From positions 1,426,001-1,490,000 of the forward strand of contig BROG01000041.1 in assembly GCA_030159075.1 (NCBI GenBank): a stretch of DNA of 64,000 nucleotides, written 5' to 3'. This document shows, in pieces, positions 1 through 13,400 of this stretch (its first letter is position 1; each line of letters begins with the position of its first letter). Both the position numbers and the translations under genes were made by a program. This DNA comes from Atrina japonica (Eukaryota; Mollusca; Bivalvia; Pterioida; Pinnidae). Under the pieces are notes generated by a model, which was not told the origin of the DNA, ran no database searches, and worked only from the letters and a program-made list of their open reading frames with translations.

Positions 1-808
1 GTCAGTTTACCTTGGTAGACCTGTAATTCAATATTTTACAGGGAACTGCACAAATGTCATAGTTACTATCATTTATGTATTTCTGTTTACATTGACAATG
101 TTATCTGTCATAAAAATAAGTTGTTTTAATTTTATAGATGTCGATATCATCAGATAAATATCAACATTGATATGAAATAATGCATTGGTTCAATTTGGAG
201 GAAGTTACAACATTCAGAATGTTTCAATCTTCTTGAAGCATATCATGATTTGAGAATAAACCTTGAAATTCCTACATATGTGAAAAATGTATTGAAAAAC
301 TAGATGAAAGATCTATAAAAACTCACCTTTTACATTGTTAAATAATGATGCAAATTCCCTAAAATGCAAGAAAAAAGTTTAGTAAAATATTCTCAAATGT
401 ATTTTTCAAGTTTAATTGAATCTTATTTTCCAGATATTTTTCTTAACATTTTTCTGGTAGCTCAAGTAGAGGGACACACTTTTTGCAAGCTAAATGTGCT
501 TGGTTCAAATTCATTTTGTGTTAAGACCTTAGACTTTTTAAAACAGAGAGCATTGCTCTTATAGACTTAGAATCATCAGAGAAACTTTCTCATGAAACAT
601 AAACTGGTGAACTGTGGCATCATTGGTGTGATGTAATCACACACTGCAATGGTCTGAACATACATCTTGATATGTTACACTTAAGCCACCATGTTTTCTG
701 AATTGTGCTGTATAACAGGAAAACTCAGGGCTGTGTTGCATATAAAAATATAAACCCAACACTGTCATAAACCCGATATTCTGAGGAAATAAGCATGCAC
801 TCTCCCAT

Positions 809-879
<71 letters not shown>

Positions 880-1007
880 GTTAATATATTGAAATTGAAG
901 GGGAATGAATTTTTACTTCAAATAAACCAGGTTTTTAAAATGACTGGGCTATTGTGGTAAAATAGAAATTTGACTGTGGAATCAAAATCATTTCAAATTA
1001 AGATGGT

Positions 1008-1086
<79 letters not shown>

Positions 1087-1477
1087 TACACACACAATGC
1101 TTTTCTTGTACAAAAAGAAAACCTTAAATCATGGTAGGTAATTTTTGGACCAGAAATATACTTTGAGATTAGTGAAATTTCGAGATAAAAACTATGAATA
1201 TATCTGTAAATGATGATTGCTACCGTCTGATGTCATCATAACCTCATTAAACAATGAACAATTGTAACTGTTAGTAACAACAGTTTACCATCTGAAGAAC
1301 CACGATAGTGAAAGTGCTGATGTAATAAAGCAAATATTAATAGAAAATTGTGATGTTCTACACTTTTCTTAATACACAGTATTACACACACACACATTCA
1401 AAATATTGTTTACTATAGATAACTTTCTTAACAAAAAGCTACACTCATAAGTATCTAGATATATACAAAAATCAATT
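1..1477. other. Region downstream of the E2-like gene
   Basis: I see no coding exon here. The stretch holds two AT microsatellites (about 818-876 and 1012-1072, the second passing into CA repeats) and otherwise AT-rich sequence that may include the 3' UTR. Confidence 0.5.
818..1096. repeat. Two (AT)n microsatellites, second with (CA)n tail
   Basis: Uninterrupted AT dinucleotides lie at about 818-876 and 1012-1072. They are separated by ordinary sequence, and the second ends in CACACA. Confidence 0.95.
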
Positions 1478-1693
1478 TTAATTTTCATACTTTGCTAATT
1501 TTTCCTCTGCAATTTCTGATTCTGCAGTGGTGGGTGAATTGAGTGTACTCGGTGATCCACGACATCTACTGAAGCATTTCGGTATAAGTGTAAATGACGA
1601 TTCTGATGAGTCTGCCTCCAACTGTGCATTGTTCTGTGATTTAGGAACGGTGCCGTTTCCAGCTTTACACAAATGTTTCAACAAAAGTGATGC
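1478..1693 (-). CDS. E2-like gene, exon 21 (terminal, aa 561-631 + stop)
   Basis: The exon begins after acceptor TTTTCAG and runs 72 codons to TAA. It encodes LLLKHLCKAGNG and then a Ser/Thr/Pro-rich tail. No clear AATAAA was seen just downstream, so use of an internal donor and a longer protein cannot be excluded. Confidence 0.75.
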   Translation of the reverse strand, partial: ASLLLKHLCKAGNGTVPKSQNNAQLEADSSESSFTLIPKCFSRCRGSPSTLNSPTTAESEIAEEKLAKYEN

Positions 1694-4600
1694 CTGAAAA
1701 TCATTTTAAAAAAATTCATTGTTGCTACACAATTCTTGTAAACTTCGTCTACATGTATACATCTAAATGTAAATAAAATATAGTGACTAGGTCTGTCTTA
1801 CAGAATATTAATATAACTAATAAATATAACTTAATATAACTAGACCCTGTCCAATGACCCCCGAGTTAATATGGGTCCTAAAACAGCTATGGGCACACTG
1901 GTTTAAAGTTTCATCTCTTTAAGATTAAAGAGCTTTCAGTAATATTTCAGAAACCAGTTTTTAAAGGACACCTGTGATGTAATACCTAAAATCTGATTAT
2001 TTAATATTTCATCATGCATTCAAATGAGGTATAAATCAAATACATAAATGTCAAAGTTTCAGACCTTGTAGTCAATTGAAAGACCATAATTGACATTATA
2101 ATATAAAATGAAAATATACAGTTTCTGATTAGATAAGCTGATATTTACTTCCGAATGTATTCTATGGAAAAACATTCCTGTTAACACTTTTGTGATCTAA
2201 TTATTACTTAAGATTAGTATGAGAAAAGTTATCGACCTTTGATCTTTTAGAATAGAAACATCAAAATAGGTTTAGATGAGGGATACAGATTACTGTGATA
2301 CATCATTATATCACTGACTTAAGTCTTACCTTCTTCTCCAGCTGTTCTAACAACTGATACACTGACATTGACTGACTAGGTAGGGAACACAATAACGGTA
2401 AAAACTGCTTCTGTCGAGCTGTAAAGAGAATTACATGTACTACCATATTATATAATCACACAGAACTCTAGGTAGGGAACACAATGACAGTAAGAACTGC
2501 TTCTGTCGAGCTGTAAAGAGAATTACATGTACTACCATATTATATAATCACACAGAACTCTAGGTAGGGAACACATTGACAGTAAGAACTGCTTCTGCCG
2601 AGCTGTAAAGAGAATTACATGTACTACCATATTATATAATCACACAGAACTCTAGGTAGGGAACACAATGACAGTAAGAACTGCTTCTGCCGAGCTGTAA
2701 AGATAATTACATGTACTACCATATTATATAATCACACAGAACTCTAGGTAGGGAACACAATGACAGTAAGAACTGCTTCTGTCGAGCTGTAAAGATAATT
2801 ACTACCATATTATATAATCACACAGAACTCTAGGTAGGAAGGGAATACAATCAGTAAAAACTGTTTCTGTGGAGCTATAAAGAGAATTACTACCATATTA
2901 TATAATCACACAAAACTGTAGGTAGGTAGGGAACACAATCAGTAAAAACTGTTTCTGTGGAGCTGTAAAGAGTATTGCTATCATTTTATATAATCACACA
3001 GAACTCTAGATAGGGAACACAATGACAGTAAGAACTGCTTCTGTCGAGCTGTAAAGATAATTACTATGGTATATAATGACACAGAACTCTAGGCAGGGAA
3101 CACAATAATGGTAAAAACTGCTTCTGTCGAGCTGTAAAGAGAATTACTACCTTGTATATAATCACAGAACTCTAATCAGAATATACAAATATCTTAATTT
3201 GCTTCTGTCAAGCAGTGAAGATAATTACTACCAATCATATAATCACAGAACTACAAATATAGTAAAAACTGTCGAGCTGTATAGAGAATTATTACCATAT
3301 ATAATCACAGAACTTTAGGTAGTAAATTTCCTTCTGTCAAGCGATGAAGATTATTACTATGTTTAATCACAGAACTCCAACAAGAGAATTCAACATAGGT
3401 AAATTTACTTCTGTGGAGCTGTAAAGATAAACCACCACACGATATGAGAACTTATTTAAATACTCTTTTGACAACATCCAAATTACCTACTGCACAGGTT
3501 TGGGCATGAGTAGATACCCATATCTATTTAAAAGAAACTCCTTTACCATGCTAACAATATCAACAATAATTCAGAACAAATAGAATTTGAAAACAAACTT
3601 ACCAAGTTCTTTTATAATATCAACAATAACTCTGTACACCTGTAATGCAAAGATTAGAAGATAGTGTACAATGAAAGTTCATCTACAATGAATAAAACAG
3701 CAAACATACAAAGCAACATAAAATTCATTTATACATATATTTACTACTTCAGATTCACAAGTCATGAATGTTTGTGACTAAAAAAAAAATAATTCAATTC
3801 ATTATATTTTGGTAGTGAAATATTATACAATTATTGACCTTAAAGGAATGCTGACACCTTGATTTATCAACCCCAGGGAAGTGATATTCACCAAGGTCAA
3901 CTTCACTCTCAGAATAAGGACGGAATGTTTCATCTTGTAAATGTAACATTTATAAGTCATCAATAACTTCATCAGTGAGTGAGCACATCTCTCAACCTTA
4001 TTGTAGAGGGCAGAAATTCCCAATTCAAAAGGCCCAGGCCCCTTTCCCAATAGAGTATGGAAAATCCCTGTCTCTATAAAATACTGTTGGTTTTGTGATC
4101 TCCAGCCCCTGGTATACGTTTCCTGAATTACTTACCTCTGAGTGTCTGCATATTTCAAGAAAGGAATCTGCTTTCAGATATTGCTGAAAGTAAAAGTAAT
4201 TTATGAATCAGAACCTAACAACTGGGACACATTTACATATTTTCTTTTTTCAGCAGAGTTGAAGGTTCCCTACTTTAAAGGGGCATTTGCTGTGTTTTTT
4301 CAAAAATTTTTTTTTCATTTTTATCACTTAGATTGATGAATAATAACAAATAAGAGAAATACGCAGGCATAAAAATTCTTACATTCCTATATACTTTGTG
4401 AAAATAAGGTCAGGTCCAGTGTGCATGCATATGCAAATAGTGAGGTTCAATTAATCATTTTCAAATGAATAATTGCCAAAACAGGTTTCTCAAGCAATGT
4501 TTACAAAATAATAAAATAAATTTCAGATGTTTTTGCCTGTGTATATCTCTTTTCTTGTTACTGTACATCAATTTAAGTTGTAAAAAAAGAAAGAATTTTG

Positions 4601-7336
4601 GGGAATAACCCAGCTAATGCCACTTTAAAAGCAGTCAACAAGAATTATGCAAGTTGTTATTACATTTATAAATCTATGGTCATCGATGATTTATGTTTAA
4701 GCGATGCCATTAACTCAAATTGATAAGTTGAACCTAAACAATATCATATACACAAAACATAGAAATGCATAAAGCAGAAAACTGATAAAAATTTATTTTT
4801 TATAGGTAAATGTCAATTAATGTCCCCTAAAATCTAGATGTGCTACCTTAATGTCAAGCCTGCTGTCAGGAACGCAAGCTACAATACAAAAAATGATCTA
4901 TTCCTTTTATTTATTATTGATTTTATTCATTTGTTTCCAGATTTTCGTTCTTTTAATTGCACTGACTTTCTTATCACTAACTTGTATGTGAACATCACTT
5001 GATACTGATTATGTTGTTCTATCATTTTTTATATCTGGACATGCTTACATAGAAAAGAAAATATAATAAAAATAATACCAAAGTAATTGTCTTACAAAAA
5101 AGAAAAGGCAAAACCATGCTCAAGACAATCGTTTCTGTCGACAAGACTTCATCAGTTGAGTTGCAATTTAGAAAACATGTAATTTAGAATACATGTAGAG
5201 TTTCGATACAAAAAAGCAGTATCACTGTAAAAAGAGGACAATCTTAGCTTTTAAGGAGTTTAGAAAGATAAAAATTAGTGATTTATGTTTCCAAAAAGTA
5301 AAGAACTTAAAATGCAAAACAAATTCTATCAAACTTGGAATGCAGAATTACAATATTTCAATAGAAAAATTCTGCATAAATCAGAACGATTGGCAGGAAC
5401 ACAAAATAGAAGTCTATCATTCACTACAGATATTTCACCACAAAGATTTATATTATCTATATAATGAATTAACAATACATCTTAAATGCTATATATTTTT
5501 CTCATACCTGTACATCTTAACTCAACACCCATAAAGACACATTTGGATAGGTCTGAGTCACTGATTTACAGAAGAGTCCATTATTTTTCAGGGGTTGATC
5601 AATTAATTTGAAATGTGATTTTTAAAAATAAAACAATAAGTAATTTATTTTTTAAAATACAATGAAAAAGCACCTTTGAATGAATGGTTTTAATTCATGG
5701 TTTTGTTTTCTATGTACATATGTTATGGCAACTTAAGTATTTTTCAAAATATTTAAGTATTATTCTAACAAACTAATTTACAGTTACCTCGATGAAGGGG
5801 ATGAGTGCCGAGCCTTCTAGAACAGTATACATATCATATACAAGATCTATACTGTCTGTCTGTCCCGTATCTGTCACCATAGGACTAGTTCCATCTCCTG
5901 ACGGATTACGAGGCTTCAGCTGCGGAGCATGATTTGCATAAAGTACCTTTAGCTCGTCCAGGATTTGATGCAATACATATTCAACCTGTAAAACGTATAA
6001 TCATTTTCATTTATAAACCACAACAGTAAATCACTGATATCAAATTTAAAGAATATGGTATGAGTGATCAAAATATAATTGATATGAAGTCACGTTTGTT
6101 TATTGTGTTTGTTTGTTGTTTTACACCAATCAAGAATTTTTCACTTATACTGAGATGTCACCAGCTTTAGGTGAAGTGCCACAAATTTTGACCTGTGCTA
6201 TGGACTGAAGACAATGCAGTGAGGGTTCTTTTATGAGCCACGACACAGGATCTTGGTTTTAAGTCTCATCTGTTAGACCCCGACTTTCACTTCGTTACAG
6301 AGTGCTTGGTGAAGGAAGGAATAGCCACTTCCATTTTTAACATCTTTGGTATGACCCGGTCTGGGAATCAAACCCAGAACCTTCTGTTTGTGAGTTGATC
6401 CCTATACCACTAGACCACCGCAAGTGGTTATGTTTGTGACATTATGTTAGTATACATAATTGAAATATAATGGACATAATGTAATTTATTACATGAATAC
6501 AATTTGTCATGTCAATGTTTAAAACTTGTTTTTGTTGTTAATTACACGATTTTCTTTTGCAAACTAAACAGTTTTTTTTTTATACAAGATGTCACAACTA
6601 ACTGTGAACATTCTTATATTAAACGAAAATTCTTAGCACATCTGTGGGATTGGTTTGGAGGTGTTTTTTACATGAAAAACATCTTCATCACGTTTTTTTC
6701 GTGTAAATTCCCCTCTTATGTAAATTTCCATGTTTACAGTACTCATCTTACATTCATTCAAGGCGGGAACCTATCCCAGGACTCCAATTACTTTGCCACA
6801 AGAGATTCCCTATTTCTTTACAAATCAGATTTTATGAATGTTTTGGAAATCTAAACAATAAACAATACCTTGTTGTCTTTTTCTTTTTGTGCTGCTATGT
6901 AAGCATTGATATCCCATTCTGAAATAAAACAACAAAGTATTAAAAACAACATTGTTCTTTTATTATGCTATTATAATTTCCTGAATGGTGGTATATAATT
7001 AAAATAGATTGAGAGGTAAAAAGACATGAAATAATGTCAACTGTCATATAATTCCATCAAAGGAATACATATCTAATTTTGAATTTATAGTAAAATATAA
7101 ATTTTCTGAGAATTTACCAGTACTTAAACATAACTGTCACATAACTTTATCTCTTTGTTAGAAGTGCTGTAGATTTAATTTATTATGTAGAAAAATTACA
7201 ATCTTTCACATTACCTGGTCTATTGTGATGACCATAACCAACTCCTTTGGCCCAATATTCTTTGTCCTTATCTCTTTTGCCTTTATCATTCTGAATGATA
7301 TAATAAACTCATGATATTATATAATGTCTTATAGAA

Positions 7337-7424
<88 letters not shown>

Positions 7425-10400
7425 CACACACATATACACACTGTAAAATCATTTATTATTTAGGGTTTAAATTTTTGTAGTTTTTCCTTCAAAACTGAAT
7501 TTGTTGACATTAATTTTTAAATGAATGGGGGTGTTTTACATACCAATATATTAACATTTTACAAAGTTATAACCTTAGTACTTTTATATATTGTGTTAAA
7601 TTAAATGCATGGTTTTATCAGTTTCATCAGTGTTTGATATATGAAATAAAAGGAAAGCATTAATATGAATCATTATTTTGTACAATACAAAGGCATTAAT
7701 ATAGACGTACATGTATATTGTCTGTCACAGGTCGTAGTTGTTCATTATGAGATTTCCTATTACTATATTTCATATGTCATTCAAAAATTAATTTTTGTGT
7801 TGGATTTGTTTGTTGATTTATTTTACCCACAAAAATAACTAAATCATAACCTCAACAAACATTTATGATTTTAAAGTATTTATATATATATATCATTTTG
7901 AACCATTCCCAACTTGTTGGCAATCTTCCAGAATTTTTACAGTATAAAGTGTCAACAGCAAAAATAACTTACAACAGAAGGTAAAGATTTCAGTTCGGCC
8001 ATTTTATCAACATCCAGATGATATTTCAAATTGACTCGTGGAACAACTTCACTCACCTGTAAATGTCATAAAGCAAACGATTCCAAAACATAAGCAATGC
8101 TTTAAGTTCTCTTTCACACACTATAAAGGCTCTGCATTCCAAAAATGTGTATCAAAATACTGACTCAAAATGAATTTCTGTCACAAACAAAACTGAATAC
8201 ACTAATGTAAATTTCAACTCAAAATGAATCATTCTGTTACACTCAAAATATGTGAAATGTACCATGGTTTTTATATTTTCATGAACTTTAAATCAGGTTT
8301 GTACTCAGCCTAATTCCTAAAGACAAAATGTGCAATCGTCAACCAAGCTACATAGTTCTGAATCCAGTTTGACATAAATGGTTTTTAAATACCATTTTAA
8401 AAAATGTATTTTGTATTATCAAGTCTAGACACAAGTAAAGACTTAAAAAAGACTTTAAAAACATGAATAAATACATATTCTAGAATGATTGGTCTGAACT
8501 ACTGAAGAAAAGGTGTTTCAAGCTGCCTTACAGCATCAATACAATCATATATACCCATGAATGCAGAACTTGAGGAATGTACTAACATTGGAATTTCTGT
8601 CCTATTTTGTATGGCTGATATACATGTATAGAGTTTACCCCTTTAATGCTCGGTAAGTCATTAAAATCATCACACTACATATGTATATAAAAACTGTCAA
8701 ATTTAATTTTACCAGAGCTAAGGTCAAAAGGTGATGCTCCATTTCAAGATAGGCTCCATGTGGATATCGCTTCAGATCGTTCCTTTCACTGTCAACTTCA
8801 AGTCTGTAAACAAAACACAACATTTTATTTTCACGATAAACCCGAATCACTTGTTTCACTATACAAAGTTATAAATTTATCATAGTGAGTGGTTTCTTCA
8901 TCAATATCATACTAAAGATTTTCACTGTTGTAATTACTAAACAAAGGTAATCAGAAAAAAACATTATGTAAACTTTAAGAGTTCAGCATCCATATGATAT
9001 TTATTTCTTATGGTTTATATAATTTATTGGCTTATCTGTGGTATACAAAAATGTAAATAGAAACAAGATTTCTTTGACATTAACCAGAGGTCCAGATAAG
9101 ATTTTCAAGTAAAGGGTATTTCACTCCCAGAAATAAAATTCAAAGGGAAAATCAAAATTCTTAAAGGGCATGTTTAAATATTTAAAGGGTGTTTTACATG
9201 TTATATAAATTGTCACTATTATAATTTGTAGTTTCAATTTCCAATGAGTAATTTCACCCCCTGTTCTAAATTCCAAAGCTGATTTTCAATTTTTTAAAGG
9301 GTAAATACCCTCTTACTCCCTTTATCTGGAGCTCTGAATAACAGAGAGAGAGAGGGAGAGAGATAGAGATATAAAGAGAGAGATTTATACATGAAATCTG
9401 GCTCCCAAAATTTGATACTGATGACAGATGTTGACAAATGGCAAATTGTTGGTGACATAAATTCTTCAACCAGTGTAAACCCCAGACTAGTCAGTGATAT
9501 TTGATACTGAACAGGCACACTGCTGTAGGAAGGACAAGACTAGTCAGTAATATTTGATACTGAACAGGCCCATTGCTGTACAAAGGACAAGACTAGTCAA
9601 TGTTATTGATACTGACCTTGCCCATTGCTGTAGGAAGGACAAAACTAGTCAATGTTATTTGATACTGACCTTGCCCATTGCTGTAGGAAGGACAAGACTA
9701 GTCAATATTATTTGATACTGACCTTTGCTGTAGGAAGGGACAAGACTAGTCAATGTTATTTGATACTGACCTTGCCGATTGCTGTAGGGAGGACAAGACT
9801 AGTCAATATTATTTGATACTGACCTTGCCCACTGCTGTAGGAAGGACAAAACTAGTCAATGTTATTTGATACTGACCTTGCCGATTGCTGTAGGGAGGAC
9901 AAAACCAGTCAATGTTATTTGATAAATGCCCATGCTTGAATACTGACTAGTCAATGTTATTTGATACTGACCTTGCCGATTGCTGTAGGGAGGACAAAAC
10001 TAGTCAATGTTATTTGATACTGACCTTGACCACTGCTGTAGGAAGGACAAGACTAGTCAATGTTATTTGATACTGTGCCGATTGAAGGACAAAACTAGTC
10101 AATGTTATTTGATACTGACCTTGCCCATTGCTGTAGGAAGGACAAAACTAGTCAATGTTATTTGATACTGACCTTGCCCATTGCTGTAGGGAGGACAAGA
10201 CTAGTCAATGTTATTTGATACTGACCTTGCCCATTGCTGTAGGAAGGACAAAACTAGTCAATGTTATTTGATACTGACCTTGCCCATTGCTGTAGGGAGG
10301 ACAAGACTAGTCAATGTTATTTGATACTGACCTTGCCCATTGCTGTAGGAAGGACAAAACTAGTCAATGTTATTTGATACTGACCTTGCCCACTGCTGTA

Positions 10401-13400
10401 CAAAGGACAAGACTAGTCAATATTATTTGATACTGACCTTGCCCACTGCTGTAGGAAGGACAAGACTAGTCAATGTTATTTGATACTGACCTTGCCGATT
10501 GCTGTAGGGAGGACAAGACTAGTCAATATTATTTGATACTGACCTTGCCCACTGCTGTAGGAAGGACAAGACTAGTCAATGTTATTTGATACTGACCTTG
10601 CCCATTGCTGTAGGAAGGACAAGACTAGTCAATGTTATTTGATACTGACCTTGCCCACTGCTGTAGGAAGGACAAGACTAGTCAATGTTATTTGATACTG
10701 ACCTTGCCGATTGCTGTAGGGAGGACCAAACTAGTCAATGTTATTTGATACTGACCTTGCCCATTGCTGTAGGGAGGACAAGACTAGTCAATATTATTTG
10801 ATACTGACCTTGCCCATTGCTGTAGGAAGGACAAAAAAGTCTATTTGATACTGACCTTGCCGATTGCTGTAGGAAGGACAAAATAGTTGTTATTTGATAC
10901 TGACCTGGCCCATTGCTGTACAAAGGAAGGAGTCAATGTTATTTGATTGACCTTGCCCACTGCTGTAGGAAGGACAAAACTACAATTTCATGATACTGAC
11001 CTTTTTGTAGGAGGACCTAGTCAATGTTATTTGATAGCTTGCTGTAGGAAGGACAAAACTAGTCAATGTTATTTGTCACCCTGCTGTAGGGAGGACAAAA
11101 CTAGTCAATGTTATGGATACCCTTGCCCATTGCTTACAAAACAAGATAGTCAATATTATTTGATACTGACCTTGCTGTAGGAAGGTTAGTCAATGTTATT
11201 GAAATACCTTGCATAAATGTTAAGTTCAATGTTTATTTGATATGACTTTAGACATTGCTTAGGGAGGACAAGATTTCATGTTATATAAACTGACCTTGCG
11301 TCTGTAGGAAGGACAAGACTAGTCAATGTTATTTTTACTGACTTAGCCGATGAGTAGGGTGACAAAACTAGTCAATGTTATTTGTGACCTTTTGCTGTCT
11401 GAGGACAAGACACAATATTATTTGATACTACCTTGCCCATTGCAGGACAAAACTAGTCAAATTTGTCTGACCTTGCTGTTGCTGTAGGAAGGACAAAATT
11501 CAATGTTATTTGATACTGACCTTGCCCTATGACTAGTCAATGTTATTTGATACTGACCTTGCCCAAAGAGGTCAAAAAATATTTAGCTGACCTGTGAGAG
11601 TCAATGTTATTTGATACTGACCTTGCCCACTGCTGTAAAGGACAAAACTAGTCAATTTCATCTGACTTTGCCCATTGCAGGGAGGACAAAACTAGTCAAT
11701 GTTATTTGGACTCTTGCCCATTTGTACAAAGGACAAGACTAGTCAATATTATTTGAATGACCTTGCCCACTGCTGTAGGAAGGACAAGACTAGTCCAAAT
11801 ATGACCTTGCCCACTTTAGACTAGTCAATGTTATTTGATACTGACCTTGCCCATTGCTGTAGGGAGGACAAGACTAGTCAATATTATTTGATACTGACCT
11901 TGCCGATTGCTGTAGGGAGGACAAAACTAGTCAATGTTATTTGATACTGACCTTGCCCACTGCTGTAGGAAGGACAAGACTAGTCAATGTTATTTGATAC
12001 TGACCTTGCCCACTGCTGTAGGGAGGACAAAACTAGTCAATGTTATTTGATACTGACCTGGCCCATTGCTGTAGGAAGGACTTGATTTCCAAGATAACAC
12101 TTTTCATATCTTTTGTAGGAGACCAATAAGATAGCTTCAACATTTCCATGTTTGTCACCCTTTGCATCATGGAACCCTAATAACAACAAATATTTTATTC
12201 TGTTTGAAATATGCATAAATTTAAGTTCTGATTTATCTTTAGACTTTCAAATTTCACATAAAATTGCATCATATAGGACTAGAACCCTTTCTGACTAGAG
12301 ATGAGTGTGTCACGAGTCAAAGTTGTGTTTGTTCTGAGGACTCACAGATATTGCCAGTGAAAATGTCAATCTGTTTAGATTCATGCTATGTTCTATGAAT
12401 ATATCATATCTAAAGAGTCAAAATATTTAGCTCTGTGAGAGTAGGATTGCAATTTCATTTCATCAACCCCAGAAAAACTATGGACTCTTCTTTAAATCAA
12501 TGACTAAGACCAGTCCAAATATGTCTTTAGGGGTAAATGAGTTAACTGTAGCGACAGAACACAAATGTTGATGAACTCCTCACAAACTTTTTGATCCTGT
12601 CCTCACAGATGTGCCATATTAGATTTGAACCGTTGGTAAGTGACAAATTTTGTTAGAGAACATGAATTTAATGGCCACACTTCAAAAGAAATTGATTTAT
12701 CTCTCAAGACAGGTTTGACTGTAGTTTTTCAGCATTCTAAGGAACTATATTCAAATACTGTATAACCAGTCATTTCTGAGGTATGGAATTTTCTTAATTT
12801 TGGTAGTGAAAGGTCATATTTTTAATTTTGCTATAATTTTATCATAGTTAAAGTGAAACTACATCACGAAAAGTCAATTAGGTTGAATGTTTTTTTTTTC
12901 AAGACATGTAATAAAATGGGTCGTGATTTTGGTGGATCTAATATTTTTATATTTGCGTTTTCAATTTTTGTGATTTTCATTCCTTTGCTAAATATCGTGA
13001 AAATTAAAGACCCACAGAAAATATCGGTTATACAGTAAATCTTACCTGAAGTCTTGGTCTCATTACTTTCACAAGTGGTGGGTAGAAGGGATATAAATCT
13101 ATTTCAAATGTCTGAAAAACAAAAATAAGATTTTAACTTTCATGCACTTACAGCTACAATTCTTCATCAAACTTACAAACAACTTAAACTTAACCTGAGT
13201 CATCAATTTCAGATTCATATGTAATAAACACAGAGATGCATGAATAGACTTCAAAAACATGAATATGACTATTTAAATTGTTACGGTAAATTCACATTTT
13301 GAAATCACAACACAAAAAATGTCTGATAAACAATTATTGTTTTTAATCAGGGATGTGATTCCATGATAGTGAAAAGGGACGAAAATGGCTTATTTGTGGG

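Noticed and set aside
2419..3440. Additional real exons in intron 19
   Set aside because: The copies have acceptors and partial coding sequence but no in-frame continuation to a strong donor, and adding any of them is not needed to keep the phase.
9484..12082. CRISPR-like regular array
   Set aside because: There are no unique spacers between repeats. The whole 53 bp unit is tandem, it lies in an intron, and it matches an exon border.
12058..12176. Alternative frame of exon 13 containing FHDAKGDKHGN
   Set aside because: Only the frame with SYWSPTKDM agrees with the phases of exons 12 and 14 and with an E2-like fold.
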